Assembly: GCA_958450365.1 (NCBI GenBank)
Contig: CAUEEP010000759.1
Location: forward strand, 754,001 to 818,000
Source of the DNA: Mesorhabditis belari
Taxonomy: Eukaryota > Nematoda > Chromadorea > Rhabditida > Rhabditidae
DNA: 64,000 bases
Direction of reading: 5' to 3'
Part shown: positions 21,541 to 32,515 of the stretch, piece by piece
Layout: each line of letters starts with the position of its first letter
Numbering within the stretch: position 1 is the first letter of the stretch
Made by a program: the position numbers and the translations under genes
Notes under the pieces: model-generated
Database searches by the model: none
What the model was told of the DNA's origin: nothing
What the model saw: only the letters and a program-made list of their open reading frames with translations

Positions 21541-21847
21541 CGACCAGAAATTTGATTGAATAACAAATAACATACCTATGCAACGAATTTTGAGCGAACC
21601 GGCTTGATAAGTTCAAAATAAACCGATAGACTGGAATTGAACAGACTCCAAACTCGCCTAGTGAAATAGCTGTTTGTTTAAATTGTGCAATGCTTCATTA
21701 ACACGTAAAATTGTATATATTCAAATCATAGCACACCAACAACGACAATGGCAACAAGAAAAGAAAGAGAGAACAGAGTACAACAGGCTTCGGCTAGCTA
21801 GTTTTGAAACAAGGAATTAATCCAATAAATTTATCAAGACCTAGGAT

Positions 21848-24800
21848 TCAAGTTGTACAAGCATCACCAGCTTTACATTCCGTCTTAAATAGATATCTGT
21901 TGGTGGTGTGGGGAGTAGCCAATCTAGGAAGCATTAGGATTGGAGGTGGCGGGAGAACTCCACCCATCAAGGCTATAGCTGGTAGAGGTGACCTTTCAGG
22001 GGAAGAATAACTACTGGAGGCCAATCTAGGAAGCATTAGGATTCGAGGTTTTCCTAGAGATGAAGAACTTAGTGATGGACTGTATTGACTACTTGATAGA
22101 GAGGAATAAGATGCGTAGCTGTTCTCTGGTTGATATGGTGGGATTGAGATCAAACGGATGAGCTGTCCAGCCGGGATTTGCGAGTACTGGACTTGGGGAC
22201 GAGTGTAGCTTCTAGAGCTGGCTGATTGATAGCCGGCATTTCCAGTGCTGGGAAACGGAGAGATCCATCCGTAATCGAGTGGAGCCTAAAAGTTAAGCTC
22301 TTACTTGATATGATATAGTTAATATCATATCTATGGTTAATATCATATCGCTTATCTATGGTCCACGTGAGTTGGGTTCGACGCCCGTAGTCCAACTTAA
22401 CTTTAAGTTTTTCAATTTTTAATTTTAAATTGCACAACTATATTGTATTTTAAGACATTATAAAAAAGATTTCAGTTTTTTTGACCCAAAGACGGCTGAG
22501 AAAAAGATTGTAAAGACAGACAGACACTTCTCTTTTAGATAGATAGATGCTCTTTCCATTCAGAGTTTACTGCTTTGAAACAAAGACAGACAGACACTTT
22601 TCTTTTAGATAGATAGATGCTCTTTGCATTCAGAGTTTACTCTTTTAAAACGCAGCCTCTTTAAATCAATCCTTACAAGGGAACGCTCAGAACCGACAGT
22701 GACATTTCGACTTTGACTTTGACTTTGACACAAAGGTAAATCGATTACGAGAATTCCAAAACTGTAATCCGTTTTTTGCTGACGGGCCTCGGTGTTCGAG
22801 ATAAAAGCGTGCAAAGTTTTGAGCAATTTCGCCAAACTGCCACCTTGCCTATAAAAGGGAAGAAAGAGCCACGACGACGGGAAGAAAGAGCAGCGGCGGT
22901 CTACTGGATAGTGCGTTAGTCTACAAAACCTTTGACACTTTTGCTCGCGGGTTCAATTCCGCTACCTGAGCAGCGCTCTGAACTCTGAACGTTACCTTGT
23001 TAGTAAATTGAAGTCTATTTCTAAGCTCTCATGATATCATTTCCAATTTTAAATCTAAATTTAACAATTTCTGAAAAAAAAAATTATTATTTCCAACTTA
23101 CCAAATCTCTAAAATGACGCATCTGTTGTGTAGGCGCTTCGCCGAAAGCTGAAAGGGCTATTTTTGGGAGTGGGACAAACGCGACCTTTTTTTTGCGCAC
23201 CCGGACATTTGCGCACCTTTTTTTCCGCACCTTGCCAATTAGCGCACCTTTTTTCGCGTTTTAAGCTCAAAAAAGCTCTAAAAAGCTAATATTAACCAAT
23301 TTCTATTCCAAATGTTGTTTTTCTAGGTAATTTGAGGGTGTCAAATTCAAATTTTGACATAACAGAGCGTGTGGAACCAATTTGAAAGACAAAACGGCTA
23401 GATCAAATTACAGAAAATTGCCGATTTTTCTCTTTGTAGAACTCCGTCCGTTTGTTTCTCGGCTTTTCTCACAACTGCTGCCCTTTCATGTGCTATTTTC
23501 ATTGATCGATACAATAATATTTATGGAAAATAATACTGCATTAAAGAGAACGAATAAAGATCTTTACATCACAATTTTAACTGAGGACTTGAAGTCAGTT
23601 GTACGATAAAAACCACAAAGTACCAACCCTGTAATACTGGGTAAATAAGAGAAGATATTTACATCTCAATACACAATATGCGCAAATGTCCGGGTGCGCA
23701 AAAAAAAGGTCGCATTTGTCCCACTCCCCTATTTTTGAGACAAAAATAGATAAATTTTAAAGAGGATTTAGTTAAATGAACCCCCAAAAACATGGCTCTT
23801 TTCACTTGGCTGTTAAAGGCTAAATTCTGTTTAGTGCCTTCGCTCATTTTTAATTTGCACTCAATTCTGTCGAATTTTTTCTCCAAGCTAGCCAAAATTT
23901 AATTTTTTCGGGATCTTCTCGTGAATTTCCTTCTTCCTCGCATGCTTTCGTCGCGCTTTTCAATTTCTTGTGTCACAAAGAGCGCATTTCGCAAGTTTAA
24001 CGATAAATCATGAAATTTGTCGGTTTCTTTCAACAAACGTCATCTTGGAGACTCTGGAGAAGCTCCGAAACATTGTTTCTTGTCAATTTTATTGTTTGGC
24101 TTGCAAAGCGAGCGCTGGTTGGCTTATAAACAACCTTTCTATAAGCCGCGGCTTCTATTAGATAACCAGGATTTTTTATTTTGCCTCAAAAAAACCGTAT
24201 TTTGCCTCTTTACGCACTGAATTTTTAAGCAAAATTTGATCATTTATAGTGTTTTGTGCTTTGGGTATTAGGCTTTTACTTTGCTATTTTTGTTGTTTTC
24301 TTTTAATGTGTTCTTTTATTCTCTTTTTATTTACTTATTTTAGGTAATGGCGCATCAAGAAAATGGACCAGCTCGTAAACGAAAGGCTTATGATGTCTCT
24401 TTCAAATTGGACGTCGTTGCTTTTGCCAAAAAGAGCTTCAACAGGAAACCGGATGTCATTTTGGAATCGACGAAAAGCTCGTTCGTGAATTTACAAAAAA
24501 CGGAAATTCGAAAATTCCAAAGCGCCAGGAATGAACGTCTATCTGAAATGGGTTGCTTGGAAAAGCATTTCCAACGAAACAATAGTGAAATCGTTCCAAG
24601 TTTGAGGTATTACTTATGCGACTGATGGATCGGAAAACCATTTGATTCATTTCAGTGATGGTGGCAAAATTCCTACACGCACGGCTAAACTCTCGCAAGC
24701 AAGAGCTGACAAGCAACTTGAGGTGTTAATGGAAGAGATTGTCCTAAACGAGGATGTCAACAACTTGGACTACGACCCTGGTGGAAGGATTTTGTCGTGC

Positions 24801-25522
24801 GAAAAGGAACACGACAATGAAGTCTCTTCTATTTCTTCGCTTGGCTCGTTCGATTTGAGCTCGGACAATGACGTGGATGAAAACATTTTGGGAAAGGAAA
24901 ATTTGATCAGGACATCAAGGAGAATGATTTGGACGTCAAGGAGAATGATTTGGACGTCAAGGAGAATGATTTGGACGCCAAGGAGAATGATTTGGACGTC
25001 AAGGAGGATAATGCTTTCGACGTCAAGGAGAATGATTTGGACGTCAAGGAGAATAATGATTTCGACGTCAAGGAGAATGATTTCGACGTCAAGGAGAATG
25101 ATTTGGATGAATCGTTGGATGTCAATTTTTGAATTTTCAAATACCTAGGTATCTAAACGCCGTTTTTATGTTGTTACTTGTTTGTTTTATGTTAATAAAG
25201 CCAAATTGCAGTACCTTCTCCTCCACCTCCACCCTCAGCACCACCTAAAAGTTTGTGTAGTCAAAAAGAATGAGAAATAAATCATTGGTCCAGCAAAAAA
25301 TTGCTGAAATTACTTAAATTACTTACATTACTTACCTCCACTCCCAGTGCCCACAAAATCTTCACTGCCAGCTTCACTTGGACCTAGGGGTTGGTCAGGA
25401 GCTCTCATTCCTTTTTGTCCCATCCCGGGCAATGGGGCCAAAGTTGGCAAGAGACATTTCGCGAGGCATAGACAGCTTTGAGTTGAAACGAATAGTGATG
25501 AGATTATCAGAACTTTTCTCAT
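21848..25522 (-). CDS. Small secreted Ser/Pro/Gly/Tyr-rich protein, four exons, unknown function
   Basis: Exons on the minus strand are 25336-25522 (ATG at 25520-25522), 25215-25244, 23102-23148 and 21848-22285 (TGA). Phases 1, 1 and 0 match at every junction and the total is 702 nt (233 residues). The N-terminus M-R-K-V-L-I-I-S-S-L-F-V-S-T-Q-S-C-L-C is a good signal peptide. A Gly/Glu run follows, then a Ser/Tyr/Pro-rich region. A repeated block I-L-M-L-P-R-L-A occurs twice near the C-terminus, and the tail has two cysteines (C-K-A-G-D-A-C). No known domain is recognised; a secreted or cuticle-associated role is a guess. The splice sites are standard (GTAAGT, TTTCAG, TTTTAG). Intron 2 carries two transposon remnants. 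Confidence 0.72.
22500..22650. repeat. Tandem 82-bp duplication
   Basis: The block AAGACAGACAGACACTTCTC to CAGAGTTTACTGCTTTGAAAC recurs once directly (22504-22580 and 22582-22652) within the last intron of the minus-strand gene. Confidence 0.6.
22890..22972 (+). pseudogene. tRNA-like sequence
   Basis: GGTCTACTGGATAGTGCGTT resembles a D-arm and GCGGGTTCAATTCCGC a T-arm with a 4-bp stem. The anticodon region is A-rich and does not pair. Probably degenerate. Confidence 0.4.
23166..23728. mobile_element. hAT-like MITE with 8-bp target duplication
   Basis: Ends GGGAGTGGGACAAA and TTTGTCCCACTCCC are exact inverted repeats that extend imperfectly to about 45 bp (GCGCACCCGGACATTTGCGC inside). Both sides carry CTATTTTT (23158-23165, 23729-23736), an 8-bp target duplication typical of hAT elements. 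No transposase. The insertion is 8 bp outside the splice acceptor of exon 23102-23148. Confidence 0.85.
24347..25133 (+). pseudogene. Internally deleted pogo/Tigger-like transposase
   Basis: The start encodes R-K-R-K-A-Y-D-V-S-F-K-L-D-V-V-A-F-A, the N-terminal DNA-binding helix region of pogo-like transposases. After a frame change it continues F-G-I-D-E-K-L-V-R-E-F. The later part has A-T-D-G-S-E-N-H-L-I-H-F, which matches the C-terminal N-A-L-D-G-S-E-D-x-x-I-H region of that family. The central DDE domain is missing and there are at least two frameshifts, so it is dead. It lies antisense in intron 2 of the small secreted gene. Confidence 0.7.
24905..25110. repeat. 21-bp coding minisatellite GACGTCAAGGAGAATGATTTG
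   Basis: About nine units in the C-terminal part of the pogo-like remnant, encoding D-V-K-E-N-D-L repeats. The unit length is a multiple of 3 and substitutions such as V to A keep the frame, so the array probably grew while the ORF was still coding. Confidence 0.8.
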
Positions 25523-25717
25523 TGTATGAAAAGAAAGGTTTTATATGAATGTGAAATCAAGTACAGCAGAGAGAATTTGTAAATAGCCGACAACAAATAC
25601 AAATCTCTACAAATATACAAATGCGAAAGTGCTGTTATTTGGCTCATTTCCACCCGAATGGAAAGCATAATAATGTTTATTGGATTTGGATGAAAAAAGC
25701 AGAGAAAACGGGAAACA

Positions 25718-26002
25718 ATGGGAAATGTGAATGAATGGAGAGATTCGTGGGACTGGTTTGAGCCAAAATTTGGTACAAAGTGCAAATGTTTTACCACAAA
25801 TAAAACCGTTAATAATCTAGAGCACTCATTTCTCTCTTGGTATGAATTGTCAGTGAGTCGACAGAATCGCTTTTGTCCAGAAGCGGAGCATCCAGACTTT
25901 CCTCTCATCAACGAAAAGTCAAAGAGTCAATTCGTCGACTTGGAGGAAAACATCGAATTCTGGAGTGATTACTTTACAAGAAATGGGCACTATTTTAAAT
26001 AA
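25718..26002 (+). CDS. Hypothetical 94-residue protein
   Basis: A single-exon ORF starts at the first ATG after an in-frame stop. It has non-repetitive, aromatic-rich sequence (W-R-D-S-W-D-W-F-E-P-K-F-G, F-W-S-D-Y-F-T-R-N-G-H-Y-F-K) and ends in TAA. No signal peptide or transmembrane segment. Composition is more gene-like than other ORFs of this length in the window. It is divergent from the minus-strand secreted gene, with 195 bp between start codons. No family was recognised; it could be a small gene, the end of a larger one, or a transposon-derived fragment. Confidence 0.45.
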   Translation: MGNVNEWRDSWDWFEPKFGTKCKCFTTNKTVNNLEHSFLSWYELSVSRQNRFCPEAEHPDFPLINEKSKSQFVDLEENIEFWSDYFTRNGHYFK

Positions 26003-26076
26003 AAATTTTTTAAATGCAAGAGTTTTTTGAAGAAAACACAAGGAAGTTTAAGCACTTTTTGTTTAAACAAAACACA

Positions 26077-26139
26077 GGCTTAGGCTTAGGCTTAGGCTTA
26101 GGCTTAGCCCCCCTAAGCCTAAGCCTAACCCTGAGCCAA
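26077..26139. repeat. Head-to-head interstitial telomere repeat
   Basis: About five TTAGGC units (26077-26107) meet CCCCC and then three to four GCCTAA-type units (26111-26139, the last ones degenerate). TTAGGC is the usual nematode telomere repeat. The 5'-(TTAGGC)n-(GCCTAA)n-3' order is that of two fused chromosome ends. Confidence 0.85.
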
Positions 26140-26789
26140 ACACTTTTAATTTTTTTCTGAGTCACATTCTCCTTCTTTCTGTCTTAAATGTTGCGATAAA
26201 CAAATTCTCTTTTCAAGCTCTAGATTCTAGACAGATTTTCCGGCATTCATTTTACCTAGGATTAAGAAAATAAGAAGATAATTAGTCGGATTTTTCTCTC
26301 TGAAAAGCTCGATTTTTTTTTCAATCATTCTTTTCAAAAAAAAAAAATTCTCATTAAGCTTTTTGTTTGAGAAATTTCTTGAGGGATGTGAAAAATTAGG
26401 TCTAAATTTTGCGCCTTAAAGATTAGTTCTTTCAAATCTTTTAGATTTTTGTATTTAGATTTTCTGAGATCACGTTGAATATTTTGAAAATTTAGCTTTT
26501 TTCGAAATTTAACTGGAGTAGCTTCAGCTTTACTTGTCTGGTTCTGGGGAATTTCGTTTCCAAATAGTTTTTTTTGTCTTTACTTGTTTAGTTTACTTTT
26601 TAAATCTTTGTTGTTGGTATCTTTGTTTACTGCTTTGAAACAAAGCCAAACTTTTAAATCTTTGTTGTTGCGTGAGTTCAAGAGTAATGATTTTAGATTA
26701 AACAAGAGTAAACATGCATTAGTCAGAACTTGGAAATGTGGTCTACATTTGAAATTTCAACTTTTAAATTTGAATTTGAAATTTGAAAT

Positions 26790-27011
26790 ACCGGATTCTC
26801 TCTAATAGTAGTGCACCCTGAGCGTCGCCTAAATTCCTCGAAATCTCGAGAACCGCTTATCAGAACCTATCGATGTGGGGTCGGAAAATGTAGCTGACGA
26901 TGAGATCTAGTTGAGGGATTAGAGTGTTGAGATTCTGGGAAAAATTGGAAACAGTAAGATAGGCATCAACTCGGCTCGCCGGGGTGCACTACTATTAGAG
27001 AGAATACGGTA
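26790..27011. mobile_element. MITE family CTCTAATAGTAGTGC, full copy
   Basis: 222 bp with ends ACCGGATTCTCTCTAATAG and CTATTAGAGAGAATACGGT. The interior contains CTCGAGAACCGCTTATCAG and GTAGCTGACGATGAGATCT. TA flanks. Confidence 0.8.
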
Positions 27012-27249
27012 ATCGTTGTTTCCAATTTTCGGTACTTGTCGATTATACCCCCACAAGGCTTATTGACCAACTAAATTAGCATCAAACTGCTGTTGAGTGA
27101 GAGGTACAATCAGTATAAATCAGGAAGCCAGTCCGATCGTTCAAGCTGAGCCAGGCCTATAGGAAGCCCTGAGTGTCCGTCAGTCAGAGCTGACTCTAGA
27201 TCTGGCGAGCTGACTGTAGCCTGTCTTTCTGCCTGCTTGAAACATAACT

Positions 27250-27470
27250 ATCGAATTCTGTCTAATAGTAGTGCACTTTGAGCCTCGCCTAAATTCCTCG
27301 AAATCTCGAGAACCGCTTATCAGAACCTCTCGATGTGGGATCGGAAAATGTAGCTGACGATGAGATCTAGTGGGGGATTAGAGTGTTGAGCTTCTGGGAA
27401 AAATTGGAAACCGTAAAATAGTCATCAACCCGGCTCGGTGGGGTGCACTACTATTAGAGAAAATACGGTA
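27250..27470. mobile_element. MITE family CTCTAATAGTAGTGC, second full copy
   Basis: Same orientation and interior as the 26790 copy, 240 bp downstream of it. The left end has decayed slightly (ATCGAATTCTGTCTAATAG). The intervening 27080-27250 segment is shared with 19820-19960 and 58416-58580. Confidence 0.8.
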
Positions 27471-28914
27471 TTAACTTTGTTTTTCTCTTAATTTCTGGTT
27501 TGATCTTTATCTTTGTTTTACTTTTTAATTATTTTTAGATTTTTTAAACTTCAAATTTTACTGTACATTTAGTTTTAAGCGCTATTTTCAAATCTAAAAC
27601 ATTAAAGCTAAATACTAGTAATTCTATTAAAAAAATACTATCATTTTTCTCGTTTTTGTGTGACACACGTTTTTGTTTTTGTGTTTTGTGTGTTTTTTCT
27701 CGTTTTTTGTGTGTTTAAGTAATTTTTTATTTAATAAAAATAAAAAATGAAAAAAATAAAGTAATGTCAGCTCTGATATTTTAGTTACTATTGTTATTAT
27801 TGAATGATTTGTCTATTCTTATGCAAATGTGTCCTCCCCTGTGCTTATCCCTTTTATTGCCGAGAAGGGGCGATCCTTGGGATTGCCTAGGAGGACAAGT
27901 GGACTCAAATGGGACAAGAGACTCTCATTTGGAGTCCCCCCTTCCCCTTACACTTATTTGTAATCTATTCGTCTTATTATACTACTGTAAATCAAGATAC
28001 ATATCTTCCGGGTCTATGCAACTGCAGTAAAGGTCGGTCATTTCACAGGGACTCCCCTCTAATACGTTGGAGGAGTTGAGTTGGGCTGTCGGGGTGTTAG
28101 AGATGGCGGGATATCAAAAGGGATCCACTCTCTTTAACTTAACCCAAACTCTAGTCCACATCCGTTTACACTGTAAATAGGCTGAACCTTTTTGACTTTA
28201 TTAGCAATTCTTTGAAACATTCAATTTCCAAATTTGATTCATCTCAATTTCGAGCCATTCAACGAACGTTTAGATTCGTAATCTAAATAAAAAACAAATA
28301 GATATAGGTTTTCTGAAACAGGAAACGATCAATCGCGCCAATCACTCCCTTTCATCGTTTTCTCTTGTACCAAAAAAAAAGAAAAATCGTCGAATCTTAT
28401 CAATTTCGCCCCCAGGAAAAGTTTTAGAGAAATTTTTTTGTTGAAAAACTTTTTTTGTATTCTCTTTTCATTTGATATTACTGATCACCATTGTCCACTT
28501 GATAAAGAAAAAGAAAAAGAAATCGCTTGATTGTTCCATTTTTTAGCTGCTCATTTTTTAGTTCTCATTTTTTAAAGTTTCAATATTAGGGATATAAGAA
28601 GGGAAATTTCGCGTTTATTGGCAGAAATTTCTTTTTTTTTGTCGTGGGTGGATAATTGTGCGCTCGGTTGGAAAAAGAGTGATTTCTGTTTTTTTTCGAA
28701 AAACTCTTTCTATCGAAAAACTCTTCTATGAAATTCTTGGATCGACTCCGTGATTTGTACTGTAGAAGGTGGGGTTTTTTCGATTTTTCTTTTGTCTCTA
28801 GAATGTCTAGTGATTGTTGATTGTCTAGTCCCTCTAGTGATTGTTGTAGAAGCACTAGAGTTACAACTTTCCATCAAACAGTGGCTAAATGAAGCTCTGC
28901 CTGAGCTGTAGTTA

Positions 28915-29375
28915 CACTTCTAGAGTAAACTTCTAGAGTAAACTTCTAGAGTTTAAACTCTAGAACTAGAAGCTCTCTAGAAGTTCTCTAGAAGTTCTAG
29001 AGTTTAAACTCTAGAACTTCTAAGTAAAATACATATGATAGAATTGATTATATTTGATTGATAGAATTGATGATTATCAAAGAAATTTGGATCGAATTCT
29101 AAATGATAATTTTGAATTCGATTTTCGTACGAATGCCAACTTATTCTGAGCTTTTTGTTTGTTTGTTTGTTTGTTTACTTTCCATTTAAATAGAGCTTTT
29201 CATTTTTAAAGCTGAATATCTAAAGCTCTGAACAAAGCTCTGAACAAAGCTCTGAACAAAGCTCTGAACAAAGCTATGAGCAAAGCTCTGAACAAAGCTA
29301 TGAACAAAGCTCTGAACAAAGCTCTGAACAAAGCTCTGAACAAAGCTCTGAACAAAGCTATGAGCAAGATTTCCA
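28915..29375. repeat. Two minisatellites: TTCTAGAG palindromes and AGCTCTGAACAA 12-mers
   Basis: 28915-29010 is a self-complementary tract of CTTCTAGAGT and ACTCTAGAAG. 29225-29370 holds about 12 copies of AGCTCTGAACAA. Confidence 0.8.
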
Positions 29376-29679
29376 GCAAGAAATCACAAAAATTACGCCA
29401 AATAACTCCATGTTAGCCTTTTTTTCTTAAAAAACACATTTTTTCATAGAAATTCGTTGATCTTTCAACTTCAAATCAATCCAGAAATTGAGAAATAGTC
29501 GTTTTCCAATTCGATTTTCCAACAATTTCCATTTTCTACACAAAATAACTGGTTTTTTTGTCCTTTTCCCTCCCGAATCTTGTCATTTTTGACTTTTTTT
29601 TTTGATAGAATTTGATAGAAATTGATAGAAATTGATAGAAATTTGTACTTATAGAATAGAAAATATAGAAAGCAAAGAT

Positions 29680-29830
29680 AAAAACAAAGCTAGCAAACAA
29701 AGATAGAAAACAAAGCTAGAAAACAAAGATAATAAACAAGGATAGAAAACAAAGCTAGAAAACAAAGCTAGCAAACAAAGCTATCTTTCTAGAAGCTAGA
29801 AGCTAAAACAAAGCTAGTAAACAAAGCTAA
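29680..29830. repeat. AAACAAAGCTAGA minisatellite
   Basis: About ten degenerate 13-mers. Confidence 0.7.
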
Positions 29831-30152
29831 AAATCTTTCCAATCAAATTTAGCTTAAAATTTCACAATTGAAAACAATTTTGAATGTAAAATCTACGTTT
29901 ATTTTGGCTTTTTTTGGTTTTTTTTGATCTCTTTAACCTCACCGGGTGGAGTTCAAACAATTTTCGAATGATTTATGCAAGAGTGAGCACAAATCTCAGT
30001 GAGTTGTTGGTAATCTGATCAAATTTTGACTCTAATTTGACTCTATTTTGACTCTATTTTGACTCTATTTTGTTTCTCACTCAATTTCATACAGAAATCT
30101 CTTTTTACCTTTAAAGATTTTAGATTAAACTTCTTCTATTATTAGGCTATTA

Positions 30153-30372
30153 GAAAAGCAATAAAAAGTGCGCTCCGTCCTAGTGATTTCACAGAAAAGA
30201 GCTATTTTTCTGCACAATTCAGGTACAATAGAGTTCTATTATTCTTCTATTCTTCTATTCTATTATTATTATGATTAGCATTATTATAGAACTCTATTGT
30301 ACCTGAATTGTACAAAAAAGTAGCTCTTTTCTGTGAAATCACTAGGACCGAGCCCACTTTGTATTGCTTTTC
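30153..30372. mobile_element. Palindromic MITE with AAAAGCAAT ends
   Basis: Arms of about 75 bp (AAAAGCAATAAAAAGTGCGC to GAGTTCTATTAT) pair with the right arm ending GAGCCCACTTTGTATTGCTT. A small TTCTAT loop separates them. No ORF. Only one copy in the window. Confidence 0.7.
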
Positions 30373-30554
30373 TTTGGCTTTGGAAACACTGAACCAACGA
30401 TCTTGGTTCTATTTTATTGTATTTTCTCACTAGATTAGTGTTTGTGCTATATTCGGTACAAATACCTCAATAATCATTGCCCCATCAGTACCCTCTCACG
30501 CACTGCACATCAATTCTATTTACTGTAGTGGAACAAGTGACGAGGGTGACGCGG

Positions 30555-30880
30555 TAGATCAGTAAAGCGGTAGTTCAGTAGAACAGTAGTCCAGTAAACT
30601 AGTAGTTCAGTAGAACAGTAGTCCAGTAAAACAGTAGTTCAGTAAACTAGTAGTTCAGTAGAACAGTAGTTCAGTAAAACAGTAGTTCAGTGAAACAGTA
30701 GTTCAGTAGAACAGTAGTTCAGTAGAACAGTAGTTCAGTAAACTAGTAGTTCAGTAAAACGGTAGTTTACCCATAGTAAAACCATAGTTTGATAGTAAAA
30801 CGATATTTTAGTAGTAAAACGATAGTTTAGCAGTAAAATGGTAATTTACCCGTAGTAAAACAATAGTCTAGTAATAAAAC
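30555..30880. repeat. 16-bp minisatellite AGTAGTTCAGTAAAAC
   Basis: About 13 good units (30555-30760) followed by degenerate GTAAAACGATAGTTTA units. Confidence 0.8.
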
Positions 30881-31129
30881 GATAGTTTAACAACTTTAAA
30901 TCATAACTTTCAACTTTATCAATCAACAAAACATATAATTAAATCAAATCTCATCCAATCATACCTTTTCAGAAAACGATTCCCCACAAAACCTTGCATT
31001 ACAATATTTTTATCGTTTTCAAGGAGCAGGTTTCAATTTTAGAAAAGAAAAAAAGAAATGACTGAGTTCAATAAAGAAGCTATAACACAAGCAAAAGCTC
31101 TCAAAACAAGCTATCAAAAGATTTTAAAA

Positions 31130-31335
31130 AACTCTAGTCATTCTAGAGTCAAACTCTAGCCATTCTAGAGTCAAACTCCAATCATTCTAGAGTCAAACTA
31201 TTCATTCTAGAGTCAAACTCTAATCATTCTAGAGTCAAACTCTAGTCATTCTAGAGTCAAACTCTAGTCATTCTAGAATCAAACTCTAGTCATTCTAGAG
31301 TCAAACTCTATCCATTCTAGAGTCAAACTCAGTCA
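31130..31335. repeat. 22-bp minisatellite TCTAGAGTCAAACTCTAGTC
   Basis: About nine units; each unit contains the complementary words CTAGAGT and ACTCTAG, so single strands can form a ladder of hairpins. Confidence 0.8.
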
Positions 31336-32057
31336 TATTTCATTTTATAGTCAAAAAAAGTGTAACATTTGAACCAATCAAGTTTTTGAGAAATAGAAAA
31401 CGATTCCCTTCAAAATTCTATCAAAATTCTATCGAAATCAATCAAAAACTTGTTTCCAAAATAGACTCGAGTAACAATAGTGTCATCTTTTTCAGGAAAA
31501 GAATCGTTTTTATCTAAAAATATTGTTGCCGAGTTTGACGAATATTTTTCACCTCTTTTCTCTCCATTTTCCCACTTTTCTCGAAAAAAATGAGAAAATA
31601 ACCGGCATCTCTCTGTAATCATTTTTGGAGATCGAGAGTTGATACACTTCAATCAATTTTGCCATTCACTTTTACTCAACCAAAGTGTTTTTTTTTTTTG
31701 ATTGATTTCGAATCTACTTGTAGACTTTTTTGATTCATTTCCAATTTACTTGTAGATTTTTTTTGATTCATTTCGATTTAACTTGTAGATTTTATATTTA
31801 ATCTTTAAAATGATCCATTTAGATTGTATTGATTCAATCAATCATTATTAATTCAATATTCAATACCCAATACATATTGGGTATAGTCGGCACATTAAAA
31901 TATCAATTTGAGGGCGAAAGGGATTAAAGTTGAAACAAATCAAATGCAAAAGCTCAACCCCAATCAAATCTCACCCTTTCACTATCATTTAAAATCAAAT
32001 ATCATCATATCAATCAAAATCTAAACCTGAATCCAATTTCATCAGTTTTTGGCTCTA

Positions 32058-32515
32058 TTTTAGATGCAATACATGCAATAGATGCAATAAATGCAATAGA
32101 TGCAATAGATGAATAGATGCAATAGATGAATAGATGCAATAGATACAATAGATGCAATAGATGCAATAGATGAATAGATGCAATAGATGAATAGATGCAA
32201 TAGATGCAATAGATAAGATGCACGAATAGAGAAGATCCAAGGGGTCCAGCAATAGATGAATAGATGCAATAGATGAATAGATGCAATAGATGCAATAGAT
32301 GAATAGATCCAATAGGTCCAATAGATCCAATAGATCCAATAGATGAATAGATGCAATAGATGAATAGATGCAATAGATACAATAGATGCAATAGATGCAA
32401 TAGATCCAATAGATGCAATAGATCCAATAGATGCAATAGATCCAATAGATGCAATAGATCCAATAGATGCAATAGATCCAATAGATCCAATAGATCCAAT
32501 AGATTCAATAGATGC
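32058..32515. repeat. 9-bp minisatellite ATAGATGCA, about 50 copies
   Basis: A 450-bp array of ATAGATGCA, ATAGATCCA and ATAGATGA variants. The overlapping Ile/Leu/His- and Asn/Arg-rich ORFs arise from the repeat and are not genes. Confidence 0.85.

Larger units (their letters stand above)
20284..21847. other. Intergenic region between convergent genes
   Basis: Holds the 3' UTR of the Kunitz/lustrin gene, AATATT short repeats (20575-20650) and a GGATTGAATCCGATTTGATC-type array (21260-21540). The Kunitz gene (plus) and the small secreted gene (minus) converge here. No further coding sequence recognised. Confidence 0.6.

Noticed and set aside
27791..28030. 79-residue ORF with a Leu-rich start
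   Set aside because: Overlaps a repeat also seen near 19.7 kb (GGGAGTCCCTGTGAAAT, inverted); no supporting exon structure.
28915..31335. Possible CRISPR arrays
   Set aside because: Repeats are directly tandem without unique spacers, and the locus is eukaryotic.
31410..31652. 80-residue minus-strand ORF
   Set aside because: No recognisable motif, no splice partners; length is within chance range here. Not excluded.
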